Assembly: GCA_022823665.1 (NCBI GenBank)
Contig: JAJEHN010000001.1
Span: 124,001 to 188,000, forward strand
Direction: 5' to 3'
DNA from: Thermoanaerobaculia bacterium
GTDB taxonomy: Bacteria > Acidobacteriota > Thermoanaerobaculia > Multivoradales > Multivoraceae
Length of the DNA: 64,000 nucleotides
Both the position numbers and the translations under genes were made by a program. Below are positions 16,141 to 26,300 of the stretch, in pieces (positions within the stretch are counted from its first letter, which is position 1; each line of letters begins with the position of its first letter). The notes beneath the pieces are model-generated. The model had not been told where the DNA came from, did not search any database, and saw only the letters and a program-made list of their open reading frames with translations.

Positions 16141-19100
16141 ATGCTCAAACTGGAAAGCCTTGAAGTCAATGGCTTCAAGACCTTCGTCGACCCGGTGACG
16201 AGCCGGTTCGCCCGCGGGATCACGGCGATCGTCGGACCGAACGGCTGCGGCAAGAGCAACCTGGCGGAGGCCATCACCTGGGTGCTCGGCGAGCAGAGCC
16301 CCAAGTCGCTCCGCGGCAGTTCCATGGAGGAAGTCATATTCAACGGCAGCGGCCAGCGCAAGCCCCTGGGGATGGCGGAGGTCAGCCTCACCTTCCTCAC
16401 CGACGGCAGCGTCGAGAACGCCGAGGACGGCCGCATCACGATCGGGCGCCGGATCTTCCGCGGCGGCGAGGGCCAGTACCGGTTGAACGATCGGGTGGCC
16501 CGGCTGAAGGACATCCGGGACATCCTGATGGACACGGGTCTGGGCATCCGCGCCTACTCCGTGATCGAGCAGGGGCGAATCGGCATGATTCTCTCCGGCA
16601 AGCCCCAGGAACGCCGCAAGCTGATCGAGGAAGCGGCCGGGATCACCCGCTACAAGAACCGCAAGCGGCTCGCCAGCCTGAAGCTCGAGGACGCGACCGC
16701 CGACCTGCTCCGGCTCGACGACATCATCTCCGAGGTCGAGCGCAGTCTTCGCTCCCTCAAGAGGCAGGCGAACGCCGCCCGACGCCACCGCGAACGCCGG
16801 GACGCCTACCGCGAACTGCTCGACGCCGTGCTCCTGGCGCGCTGGGCCAGGCTCCAGGGAGAGCTCGAGGAACTCGGGTCGGCTCTCGGACAGAAGGCCG
16901 ACCGGGAAGCGGAACTCCTGGCGGAGATCGCCCGCGGCAACGCGGAGCTCGCCGAGTGCCGCCAGGCCATCGACGCACGCACCGAGGAGGCCGTCCGCTC
17001 GCACGAACGTCAGGCCACCCTGCTGGCGACGATCGAGGGGCGCCAGGAACTGATCAAGGGCGGCCGCGCCACCCGGGCGGAAATCGCCGAACGGCTCGAA
17101 GGGGGCGCCCGAAGCGAGGAGACGCGGCGGCGCGAACTGTCGGCCGCCGAGGAGGCGCTCGCCGTCCTCGCCGGACGCCGGCAGATGTTCCTCTCGGAGC
17201 GCGAAGACGCACTGGCGAAAGTCCATGACGACCGCCGGCGGATCGACGAGGCCGATGCCGCGATCGAGGACGCGCGCAGGCGGCATCGGGATCTGCTCGA
17301 AGAACAGGCGGCATCGCGCACGGGACTGGACGAGCTGAGGAGCCGCCTGGTCGCCGAGCGGATCGTCACCGAGAAGGCGGTCGACCGCCGCGACCGCGCC
17401 GAAACGACGCTGGAACGCAGCAGGGACGCGCTCCGTGCCATCGAAGTCGATGTCAAGGGCGTGGGGGCCAAGGTGGAGACGCTGGAGGTCGCCCTGACGG
17501 CCGAAACCCAGGCCGCCCAGCGCGCCGCCACGGCCCTCGAAGCGAGCCGGAACCGACGGCAGGCGGCCCAGGCCGAACGGGAAACGCGCCGCGAGGAGCT
17601 GGTCGAAGCACAGAAACGCGCGGCCGTCCTCCGCGAACTCGGTCAGCGAGACGAGGAACTGCGGGCCGGGATCCGCGACGCGCTGCTCGAACTGGAGCTT
17701 TCGGAGCCCCGCTTCCTCGGCGACGAAGTGAACGTGCCGGCAGGCTGGGAAGACAGCCTGGACCTCTTCCTTGGCCCCCTGCGCAACGCCGTGCTGGCCC
17801 CCGGCGACGAAGATGCCGTCGCCATCGCCCGCGCTCTCGCCGGCTTCGACCACCAGGTCACTCTCCTGCGGCCGGCAGAGGCGCGGAAGCCCCTTTCGGG
17901 GATCACGGAACCCGTGGAACTCGACGATCCGGAGATCGTCGGCGACGTGTGGACGGCGCTCGGCCTGCCCGAGGAACTGCGCGCCTCGCTCCCCCCCGGT
18001 AGCCTCGTCTCCAGCCTCGAGGCGGCGGAGCGCCTGGCGGCGGACAACCCGGACATCGCCTTTCTGTGCCGGGACCGGCTCTGGATCGAGGCCGGCCGCG
18101 TCACCGTGCGCGGCGAGGGCGCGGCGCCGGGCGCCCTCGGCCGTCAGCGCGAGCTGGACGACCTCGTCCGGCGTACGGACGAACTCGAGGAGCGTTGCAC
18201 GACACTCAGCGGCGAGATCGATGAAGCCGCCGGGAGCGGCCGCGACGCCGCCCTGGAGGGTCGGCGGATCGAGCAGGCCGCGGCCGAGCTCAGGGAACAA
18301 CTGGCGGTCGCCAAGGCCCGCCTCCAGGACATCACCGAACGGCGCGCCGTCCAGGCCCGTGAAAGCGCGGCGGCCGAGACCGAGCGCGACGAACTGATCA
18401 GCAGGATCACCGAGACGGAAAGTCGCCAGGCACGGATCCAGGCCGACATCGAAGCCCGCGAGACGGTTCACCGCAGTCTGGAACGAGCCGTCCAGGAAGC
18501 GGCCGCCGCCGTCGAGCGGGCCCGGGAGGAACGCGAGGAACGCGTCACGGCGGGCGCCGGCCGCCAGGGCCAGCTCGAACTGATCGAGGAGCGCTCCGCC
18601 ACCGAGCGGAACGAGACCGAGAGGGTGGAGCGGCGCATCGCGAGTCTGCGCGAGGCCGACGATGAGTGGCTCGCCGAGCAGGAGCGGCTGCGCGGGCGCC
18701 TCATCGAACTCGAGGAGGCATCCACCCGGGCGAAGGGGGAACTCGACGACGCCCTGGCCGAGCGGACGAGTGCGAGAGACGAAGCGACCGGCGCCCAGGA
18801 AGCTCTCGAGGAAGAGCGGAATCGCGGGCGCGAGCTCGAGGCCCGAATGCGCGACCTCGGCGCCCGGCGCGACGAACAGCGCGACCGGATCGAGGACCTG
18901 CGCGTGCGGCAGGCGGGCCTGCGCCAGGACGCCGAACACCTCGAAGGGGACTACCGCGAGGAGTTCCGGCGCGAACTTGCCGGGCAGGAAGCGCCGGCGC
19001 CGCCGGACGGCGAAGCTCCGGACCTCGAGGCCATGACCGAGGAACTCGAACGCCGGCGCACTCTGCTCGAGCGGATGGGTCCGGTCAACGTCCTCGCGGC

Positions 19101-19701
19101 CGACGAGTACGACGAACAGCAGGAGCGCCACACGTTCCTGACCGGACAGCGCACCGACGTGGCGTCCTCCGTCGAGAGCCTGAAGCGCACGATCCGCGAC
19201 ATCGACAGAACCTCCTCCGAGCGTTTCGTCGCCGCCTTCAGCGAGGTCAACGAGAACTTCGGCCGGACCTTCACCGAGCTCTTCCGTGGCGGCGACGCGG
19301 AGATGCGCCTGATGGACGAGGAGGACCCGCTGGACTGCGGCATCGAGATCACCGCGCGGCCGCCGGGCAAGCGCGCCCAGAACATCATGCTGCTCTCGGG
19401 CGGTGAGAAGGCGCTGGCGGCAATCGCCCTGCTGTTCGCCCTCTTCCAGACCAAGCCGTCCCCGTTCTGCATCCTCGACGAGGTCGACGCGCCGCTGGAC
19501 GACGCGAACATCCTGCGCTTCGTGGACATGCTGCAGCGAATGTCGGCGGAAACCCAGTTCCTCGTCATCACCCACAACAAGCTGACGATGCAGGCCGCGA
19601 GCACTCTCTATGGAGTGACGATGGAGGAACGGGGCGTCTCGAAGATCGTCGGCGTCGACGTCGACGAGATGCACCCCGAGCGCCAGTTGGCGACCGCCTG
19701 A
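16141..19701 (+). CDS. smc: Chromosome segregation ATPase SMC
   Basis: Condensin ATPase that dimerises and compacts DNA with ScpA/ScpB. The 1186-residue protein has the full plan: Walker A GPNGCGKSN near residues 31-39, a long coiled coil, a hinge at about 515-665 (starts near FLGDEVNVPAGW), a second coiled coil, the ABC signature LLSGGEKALAA at about 1084-1094 and Walker B FCILDEVDAP near 1108. The Arg/Gln-finger region is intact. The length is that of typical bacterial SMC. scpA and scpB are not adjacent. The next gene begins 20 bases downstream. Confidence 0.97.
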   Translation: MLKLESLEVNGFKTFVDPVTSRFARGITAIVGPNGCGKSNLAEAITWVLGEQSPKSLRGSSMEEVIFNGSGQRKPLGMAEVSLTFLTDGSVENAEDGRITIGRRIFRGGEGQYRLNDRVARLKDIRDILMDTGLGIRAYSVIEQGRIGMILSGKPQERRKLIEEAAGITRYKNRKRLASLKLEDATADLLRLDDIISEVERSLRSLKRQANAARRHRERRDAYRELLDAVLLARWARLQGELEELGSALGQKADREAELLAEIARGNAELAECRQAIDARTEEAVRSHERQATLLATIEGRQELIKGGRATRAEIAERLEGGARSEETRRRELSAAEEALAVLAGRRQMFLSEREDALAKVHDDRRRIDEADAAIEDARRRHRDLLEEQAASRTGLDELRSRLVAERIVTEKAVDRRDRAETTLERSRDALRAIEVDVKGVGAKVETLEVALTAETQAAQRAATALEASRNRRQAAQAERETRREELVEAQKRAAVLRELGQRDEELRAGIRDALLELELSEPRFLGDEVNVPAGWEDSLDLFLGPLRNAVLAPGDEDAVAIARALAGFDHQVTLLRPAEARKPLSGITEPVELDDPEIVGDVWTALGLPEELRASLPPGSLVSSLEAAERLAADNPDIAFLCRDRLWIEAGRVTVRGEGAAPGALGRQRELDDLVRRTDELEERCTTLSGEIDEAAGSGRDAALEGRRIEQAAAELREQLAVAKARLQDITERRAVQARESAAAETERDELISRITETESRQARIQADIEARETVHRSLERAVQEAAAAVERAREEREERVTAGAGRQGQLELIEERSATERNETERVERRIASLREADDEWLAEQERLRGRLIELEEASTRAKGELDDALAERTSARDEATGAQEALEEERNRGRELEARMRDLGARRDEQRDRIEDLRVRQAGLRQDAEHLEGDYREEFRRELAGQEAPAPPDGEAPDLEAMTEELERRRTLLERMGPVNVLAADEYDEQQERHTFLTGQRTDVASSVESLKRTIRDIDRTSSERFVAAFSEVNENFGRTFTELFRGGDAEMRLMDEEDPLDCGIEITARPPGKRAQNIMLLSGGEKALAAIALLFALFQTKPSPFCILDEVDAPLDDANILRFVDMLQRMSAETQFLVITHNKLTMQAASTLYGVTMEERGVSKIVGVDVDEMHPERQLATA

Positions 19702-19721
19702 GGGCTGGTAGTCTGAACGCG

Positions 19722-21029
19722 ATGAAGCGTTCAAGTGTCTCTTGCCTCGTCCTCCTGATCGCCGTCGCTAGCGCGCCCGCGACTGCGGCCGACCGCGACG
19801 CGCCGACCTTCTACGCGGACGTGTTGCCCGTGCTCCAGATGCACTGCCAGGACTGCCACCGGCCGGCGGGCGCGAACTACGGCGGCATGCGGGCGCCGAT
19901 GGCGCTGACCACCTACGCCGAGGTGCGACCCTGGGCCCGGTCGATCGCGCGGACGGTGGCGGCCCGCGAGATGCCGCCGTGGGACGCCCACCCGCGGCAC
20001 GACGGCACCTTCGCGAACGAACGGGTGCTCAACCAGGCCGAGATCGAGACGCTGGTCAACTGGGCCGGGAGCGGCGCGACCCCCGGCGACGCCGCCGAAG
20101 CCCCGCCGCCGCGCGAGTTTCCGAGCACCGGCGGCTGGGTCGTCGGCGAACCCGACCTCGTCGTGACGATGCCGGAGCCCTACTTCGTCGAGGACGACGT
20201 CGACGACCTCTATGCCGCCTTCTCCTACGTGCTCACCGAGGAGGACCTGCCGGAGGACCGCTGGGTCGTTGCCTTCCAGTGCAAGCCGGACAGCGACATC
20301 ATCCACCACTTCAACCTCCACCTGCTGCCGCCCGACGAAAGCGGCGAACTGCCTCCCCCTCCGGAGTTCCCCGGGCAGGATGAGATCGCCCCCTCGCCCG
20401 AGAACGCCGGCAGCTACATGGGCGGCGTCTCCTCCGGCAGCGACGCGAACCGCTACCCGGAGGGCTACGGTTTCCTGCTCAGGAAGGGCTCACGGGTGAC
20501 GTTCGACATCCACTACCACAAGGAGGCAGGCGAAGGCACCGGCAAGTGGGACCAGTCGTCGATCGGCTTCGTCTTCGCCGATGAACCGGTCAAGCGTTCG
20601 CTCGGCTCAGGGCTTCGGCCGATCATGAACTTCACGTTCGCCATCCCGCCGAACGACGGGAACCACCAGGTCGGTCCCTACTCCGCCGTCGCCCGGCGCG
20701 ACACGGACATCATCGCGCTCATGCCGCACATGCACATGCGCGGAAAGGCCGCACGCTTCGAGGCGTTCTACCCGGACGGCACGACCGAAGTGCTGCTCGA
20801 GGTGCCCGAGTTCGATTTCTCCTGGCAGACCGTCTACTACTACGACGAGTTGAAGCGCATCCCCGAGGGGACCCGGATCGAGTACACCGCCTGGTACGAC
20901 AACTCGGCCGAGAAGGCGGCGCGCTACGGCTTCGACTCGAATCGCACGGTGCGCTTCGGCCAGCCCTCCACCGACGAGATGATGATGGGCTTCATGATGA
21001 GCGCCGCGGTACCTGAGAGCGAACCGTAG
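19722..21029 (+). CDS. Secreted cytochrome c fused to PHM/DBM-like copper type II monooxygenase domain
   Basis: The 435-residue protein has a signal peptide (to about residue 23), then a small cytochrome c motif CQDCH (Cys42, Cys45, His46). The rest has the copper ligands of the peptidylglycine hydroxylating / dopamine beta-monooxygenase fold. His195-His196 and His264 (DIHYH) fit the CuH site. His336/His338 (PHMHMRG) with a Met in EMMMGFMM (about 420-426) fit the CuM site. In animal enzymes ascorbate supplies electrons to these coppers. Here the fused haem could do so, which is inference. The substrate is unknown. It lies 20 bases after smc with TAGTCT seven bases before the ATG, so it may have its own promoter. 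Confidence 0.87.
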   Translation: MKRSSVSCLVLLIAVASAPATAADRDAPTFYADVLPVLQMHCQDCHRPAGANYGGMRAPMALTTYAEVRPWARSIARTVAAREMPPWDAHPRHDGTFANERVLNQAEIETLVNWAGSGATPGDAAEAPPPREFPSTGGWVVGEPDLVVTMPEPYFVEDDVDDLYAAFSYVLTEEDLPEDRWVVAFQCKPDSDIIHHFNLHLLPPDESGELPPPPEFPGQDEIAPSPENAGSYMGGVSSGSDANRYPEGYGFLLRKGSRVTFDIHYHKEAGEGTGKWDQSSIGFVFADEPVKRSLGSGLRPIMNFTFAIPPNDGNHQVGPYSAVARRDTDIIALMPHMHMRGKAARFEAFYPDGTTEVLLEVPEFDFSWQTVYYYDELKRIPEGTRIEYTAWYDNSAEKAARYGFDSNRTVRFGQPSTDEMMMGFMMSAAVPESEP

Positions 21030-21038
21030 CGCTGGCTC

Positions 21039-21479
21039 CTACCGCCGCGACAGCCGGTCCGCGGTCACGAGAAAGCCACCGGCAATCAGGAGTCCCAGCA
21101 GCTCCCGGCTGTGCTCGATGTACATCCGGTCCGCCGACATCGGCGCCCACAGGTCACTGGTCGGGCGGTTCAGCATCCAGTCGGCGAAACCGGGCAGCGT
21201 CAGGCCGGCGCCCGCGACGGTGACCGCCGCCAACGCCAGGAACACGAACCTCGGCAGCGGCCGGTAGGCGGCGACCGTGCAGGCGCAGGCGATCGCGGCG
21301 TAGTAGGTCACCCAGATCAGCGGATCCGGGTCGTTGATCTGCACCAGGGCGAAGACCAGCATCGCCAGACCGAGCAACAGGGGCAGGAACCGGGGACCGG
21401 GGCGACGCAGCGAGGAAGGCACGGAGGCGAAGCCTAGTGGCTCCCGCAGCAGGAAGGCCACATCGTTCACCGGTTTCAT
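21039..21479 (-). CDS. TMEM220-family membrane protein
   Basis: The 146-residue protein has four predicted membrane helices and the family segment FALVQINDPDPLIWVTYY, which identifies transmembrane family 220. The function of the family is unknown. I take the ATG at 21479 (MKPVNDVAF); a TTG six codons upstream is possible. It ends ten bases from the convergent copper-protein gene and diverges from the MarR-type regulator across a short AT-rich spacer. Confidence 0.78.
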   Translation of the reverse strand: MKPVNDVAFLLREPLGFASVPSSLRRPGPRFLPLLLGLAMLVFALVQINDPDPLIWVTYYAAIACACTVAAYRPLPRFVFLALAAVTVAGAGLTLPGFADWMLNRPTSDLWAPMSADRMYIEHSRELLGLLIAGGFLVTADRLSRR

Positions 21480-21490
21480 CCTGTTCAGTC

Positions 21491-21519
21491 TTGACAAAAC
21501 AAACCGGATGATTCAACAT
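21491..21519 (+). promoter_or_regulatory. Possible promoter of the regulator/RND operon
   Basis: A perfect TTGACA (21491-21496) is followed by 17 bases and CAACAT (21514-21519), a weak -10. Transcription would begin a few bases before the regulator ATG at 21529, giving an almost leaderless message. This fits with the absence of a Shine-Dalgarno. The spacer GATGATTCAACATC could include an operator, but I see no clear palindrome. Confidence 0.4.
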
Positions 21520-21528
21520 CCCTGACTC

Positions 21529-22071
21529 ATGACCGTCTCCGAACCGACTCCCGCGCCGGACCGCCCCGCCGAGCCGTCCGCCGCGGCCGACCACAGCCTG
21601 CACGCCGCGGAAGAGCGCTTCATCGAAGCGATGGGACTGGCGCACGAGGAGGATCGCCTGCCCCGGATCGCCGGCCGCCTCATCGGCCTGCTCATCCTCT
21701 CGCCCGACCCGGTCCGCTTCGACCACCTCGCCGAGCGACTTCGGGTCAGCCGCGCCAGCATCAGCACGAACACTCGCCTGCTGGAGAACATGGGCGTCAT
21801 CCAGCGCGTGACCCGCCCAGGCGACCGCCGCGACTACTTCCGGATCAACGAAGAGCCTGGCCTCCTGCTGCGAATCGCCGATCGCTACCGGACCCGCCAG
21901 GCCAGCGCGGAAGAGATGAAGCAGGCGCTACCTCCGAACGCAGGAGGCGAAGTCGTCGTCGAGCGCCTGGAACGGCTCATCCGCTTCTACGCGATCCTCG
22001 CCGACAGCCTCCAATACGTGCTCGGCGCCGTGGCGGACGGCGAGGGCAACTCGGGCTCCCGAAGCGCGTAG
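21529..22071 (+). CDS. MarR/GbsR-type winged-helix transcriptional regulator
   Basis: A 180-residue protein. A winged helix-turn-helix occupies about residues 45-105: FDHLAERLRVSRASISTNTR is the recognition region, followed by LLENMGVIQRVTRPGDRRDYF as wing. A helical dimerisation segment follows. The N-terminal tail is Pro/Ala-rich. Regulators of this kind commonly control the efflux genes beside them, and the RND adaptor gene begins 45 bases downstream in the same direction. The ligand is unknown. Confidence 0.85.
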   Translation: MTVSEPTPAPDRPAEPSAAADHSLHAAEERFIEAMGLAHEEDRLPRIAGRLIGLLILSPDPVRFDHLAERLRVSRASISTNTRLLENMGVIQRVTRPGDRRDYFRINEEPGLLLRIADRYRTRQASAEEMKQALPPNAGGEVVVERLERLIRFYAILADSLQYVLGAVADGEGNSGSRSA

Positions 22072-22116
22072 ACGACGCGACGGCAGAACGACCAGACGAA
22101 AGAGAACGACGAACCC

Positions 22117-23367
22117 ATGGCCATGTTTCACCAATCGAAGGAAGGCGCGCACGCCAGACGCCGCCGGATCAGCCGGCCGCAGATCGCGGGGCTTGCCGTC
22201 GCGGCAGTCGTGCTCGTAGCGGCCGCCGTGTTCGCATTCGGCTTCGGGTCCCAGGCGCGCGCCGGCGGTCAGGCAGGCGACGCAACGATGGCGCAGGCAG
22301 TGCCGGTGCGCGCCGTCGCCGCGCGGCGCGGACACCTTTCCGTGCGCACCGCCTACTCGGGCGAGCTCGTGGGCGAAGTCTCCGACATCTCGCCCCAGGT
22401 TTCGGGGCTCCTCGTCGACGTGCCGGCGCGAATCGGCCAGCGAGTCGCCGCCGGCACGGTGCTCGCCGTGATCGCGGACGTCGAGGTGAGGAACCAGCTC
22501 CAGGAGGCGCGCGGCCAGCTCGGCGTAGCCGAAGCGAACCGCGATCGTGCCGCGGCCGAACTCGTCGGCGTCGAAGCCGACTACCAGCGGGCGATGGAAC
22601 TGTACGACCAGGGTCTGCTCTCCGAGCAGGAGCAGCAGCAGGTCACTTCCCAGTACGCGACGACGAAGGCGAACCTGGCCGCCGGAGAGGCCCAGGTGCA
22701 GCAGTCCGCGGCCCGCGAGGCGCTGCTCGCCGAGCAGTTCGCGAACACCCGCGTGCGCGCGCCGTTCGACGCCGTCGTCTCGGACCGCTACCTGGACCGC
22801 GGCGCCCTGGTCCAACTGGGAACGCCGATTCTGCGCCTGGTCGAGGAGGCGCCGCTCCTTGTCCAGTTCCGGGTTCCGGAGCGGGACCTGTCGGCGGTCC
22901 AGACCGGCGCCGCCTTCGACGTGGCCACCGAAGCCACGGGCGAGCGGACGTTCTCGGGCACCGTGCGCCGCGTCGCCGGCGAGGTCCGCCGCAACGACCG
23001 CACCGTCCTCGTCGAGGGCGAGCTTGCCGAGACGGACGAACTGCTCCTGCCGGGCATGTACGCCGACGTCTCCGTCAGCCTCCGCGACCTCGACAACGCC
23101 CTGATCGTGCCGGGCACCGCCCTGCTGGAACGCGTCGCGATGGACGGCGCGCGCTCCACGGGCGTCATGGTGCCGGTCGGCGGCCTCGCCCATTGGCGGG
23201 CGGTCACCGTCGCCGGCCGCTCCGGCGAGTACAGCGCGATTGCCGGCCCGATCGAGGTCGGCGAACTGGTTCTGACGATGGGCCACAACCAGTTGGGACA
23301 CGGCACGCCCGTGCGGGTCGTCCCCAACGAGCCTGAACCCTCCCCCACCGGCGCCGCCGGATTCTGA
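22117..23367 (+). CDS. RND efflux periplasmic adaptor (membrane fusion protein)
   Basis: The 416-residue protein has one N-terminal membrane anchor (about residues 24-47), then a biotinyl-lipoyl half (SPQVSGLLVDVPARIGQRV), an alpha-hairpin with heptad repeats (about 125-205), the second lipoyl half (RVRAPFDAVVSDRYL) and beta-barrel/membrane-proximal domains. It would link the inner-membrane pump encoded next to it with an outer membrane TolC-like channel, which is not in this window. No lipobox. It ends eight bases before the RND pump gene. Confidence 0.93.
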   Translation: MAMFHQSKEGAHARRRRISRPQIAGLAVAAVVLVAAAVFAFGFGSQARAGGQAGDATMAQAVPVRAVAARRGHLSVRTAYSGELVGEVSDISPQVSGLLVDVPARIGQRVAAGTVLAVIADVEVRNQLQEARGQLGVAEANRDRAAAELVGVEADYQRAMELYDQGLLSEQEQQQVTSQYATTKANLAAGEAQVQQSAAREALLAEQFANTRVRAPFDAVVSDRYLDRGALVQLGTPILRLVEEAPLLVQFRVPERDLSAVQTGAAFDVATEATGERTFSGTVRRVAGEVRRNDRTVLVEGELAETDELLLPGMYADVSVSLRDLDNALIVPGTALLERVAMDGARSTGVMVPVGGLAHWRAVTVAGRSGEYSAIAGPIEVGELVLTMGHNQLGHGTPVRVVPNEPEPSPTGAAGF

Positions 23368-23375
23368 GGTCGATC

Positions 23376-26300
23376 GTGAACCTCCCCCGTCTCTCGGCCA
23401 ACCGCCCGGTGGGCGTGACCATGCTCTACGTCTGCGTCGTCGTGATCGGCCTGGTCGCGGTGCGCCAGCTCGCCGTCGACCTGATGCCCGAGGTCGACAT
23501 GCCCCGGGTCTCGATCACGACGACCTACGAAGGCGTGGCGCCGGAGGAGATGGAGAGCCTGATCACACGGCCGGTCGAGCAGGCGCTGTCCACCGTCACG
23601 GGGCTCGACCAGTTGAACTCCATGTCGGCGGAGGGCATGAGCAGCATTCAGGCCCAGTTCGACTGGGGCGTCGACCTGAACGAGGTCGTGAACGACATCC
23701 GCGAGCAGCTCGACTTCGTGCGCGGAATGCTCCCCGAGGACGCTTCGGAACCGACCCTCTTCAAGTTCAACCTCTCCGACATGCCGGTCGTCTTCCTCGG
23801 CCTGTCGGGCACGGGCGATGCGCGCCAGGTCCGCCACATGGCCGAACAGACGATCAGCCGGCGGCTGGAACGCCTGCCCGGCGTCGCCTCGGTGGACATC
23901 CAGGGCGGCCGCGTGCGGGAGATCCAGGTCCAGCTCGCCGCCGATCGAATGGCCGCGCTCGGCATCACGCCGAGCGAGGTCACCAGCGCCCTGTCTCGCG
24001 AGAACCGCAACGTCTCCGCCGGCGACATGCTGGAGACAGGCCGGGAGGTCCTGATCCGCGCGATCGGCGAGTTCGACCGCAAGGTGGACGTCGAGAACAC
24101 GATCGTCGCCATCCGCGACGGCCGGCCGATCCTGGTGCGGGACGTCGGCCGGGTGGACGACGGTATCCGCGAACTGACGAACGAACTGTGGATCAACGGC
24201 ACCGAAGGCATGCGGATGTACGTGATGAAGCAGTCCGGCTCCAACACGGTCGAGGTCGTGGACCGACTGAAGCGCGAGATCGACGCGATCAACCGCGACT
24301 ACGCCGGCCGCGCCGAGATCACGATCCTCATGGACGGCGCCGAGTTCATTCGGCAGGCCGTGAACAACGTCCAGTTGGGCGCCCTGTTCGGCGCCGCGCT
24401 GGCGGTGCTCGTGCTGATGTTCTTCCTCCGGGACCTGCGGGCGACGCTGATCGTCGGCGCCGCCATCCCGATCTCGGTGCTGGCGACGCTCGCCCTGATG
24501 TACTTCAACGGCTTCACGCTCAACGTGATCTCGCTCGCCGGCATCGCGCTCGGCGTCGGCATGCTGGTGGACGGCTCGATCGTGGTGCTCGAGAGCATCT
24601 ACCGCCGGCTCCACGAGGGAGAACGCCCCACCGCCGCCGCGGTCGCCGGCAGCAACGAGGTGGCGATGGCGATCGCCGCCGGCACGCTGACCACCGTGGC
24701 TGTCTTCATGCCGGTCGTGTTCATCTCCGGTTTCGCCGGCATCTTCTTCAACCAGCTGGCGATCACGGTCAGTTTCGCCCTGCTCTGCGCGCTCTTCGTC
24801 GCCCTCACGCTGATTCCGGCCGCCGCGGCCCGCTGGCTGCGGGAGGTCCCGAAGAGCCGCCAGGTGACGGACGAGTGTGTCGCCGCGCTTGGGCCGGTCG
24901 ACATGGCCTACGGCCGGATGATCGAGTGGGCCCTCGGCAAGCCGGGAATGGTGATGGCCACGGCCGTCGTGCTCCTGCTCGGATCCTTCGCCCTGGTGCC
25001 CGTCATCGGTCTCGAACTGATGCCCGAGAGCGACGAGGGCCGGCTCAACATGCAGGTCGAGATGCCCGTGGGCGCTCCGCTCGACACGACGACCGGAACG
25101 ATGAAGGAGATCGAAGCCCGGGTTCGCGGCGCGCTCAGACCCGGAGAGCTCGACAGCGTGATCACCACCGCCGGTCCGGAGAGCTGGTGGCGGCCCGCCC
25201 AGTCCAACCAGGGCACGATGGAAATCCTGCTCACCCCGCTGACCGATCGGAGTCGAAGCCAGGAGGAGATCCTGGCGTCGATCCGCCACGCCATCGATGA
25301 TGTGCCGGCGGCCCGGATCCAGCTCTTCGCCTCGTCCAGCAACATGATGATGCGCATGATGCGCGGCGGCCAGGACGCGCGGCTGGTGGTCGAGATCCGG
25401 GGCCACGACCTGGACCAGGGCGACGAGCTCGCGCAGCGCGTGATCACTGCGATGACCGCGGTCCCCGGAGTCGTCCACCCCCGGATCGACCGCGAGTCCG
25501 GCCAGCTCGAACGAACCCTGCGGGTCGATCGCGCCCGTCTGGCCGAACTGGGTCTCAACGGCAGCCAGGTCGCCGACGCCGTCGAGCACTACGTCCTCGG
25601 ACGCGTGGCCACGAAGTTCCGCGACCAGGGCGACGAGTTCGACATCCGGGTCCAGCTCCAGCCGGAGGACCGGTTGCGCATCGAGCAGTTGCCTCAACTG
25701 CCCATCGTCACTCCGCGCGGCGACATCGTGCCTCTGGGTTCGGTCGCCAGCATCAATCCCGGCGAGGGCCCCCTGTCGATCAACCGCGAGAACCAGGAGC
25801 GCTACATGCAGGTCTTCGCCGGCATCGACGGCAGGCGGTTCAGCGACGTGGCGAGCGACGTGGAAGCCGCGCTGGCGCGAGTCGAGACGCCCTACGGCTT
25901 CACCGTCGAGATGGGCGGCGAACTGGAGGAGCAGCGCCAGGTCTTCGTGGAGCTCTTCATCGGCGTACTGCTCGCGGTCTTCCTCGTCTACACCGTGATG
26001 GCGGTCCAGTTCGAGTCCCTGGTCCAGCCCCTGGTCATCATGACCGCGGTGCCGTTCTCGCTGCTCGGCGTGCTACTGACCCTGGCGGTCACCGGCACGA
26101 CCCTGAACATGAACTCCTTCCTCGGCCTGGTCGTCCTGGTCGGGATCGTGGTCAACAACGCGATCGTCCTGGTCGACAACGTGAACCGCATGCGCCGCGA
26201 CGTCGGCTGCACCCTGCACGAGGCCCTGATCCGCGGATCGCGCCGTCGCCTGCGGCCGATCCTGATGACGACGCTGACCACCGCCCTCGGCCTGCTGCCG

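Noticed and set aside
16099..19734. Very long open frame on the strand opposite smc
   Set aside because: It mirrors the codon positions of smc, a common result of high GC. Its translation has no recognisable domain, while smc has all its motifs. Similar antisense frames opposite the RND genes (22788-25697) and the TonB receptor (26632-29106) were discarded for the same reason.
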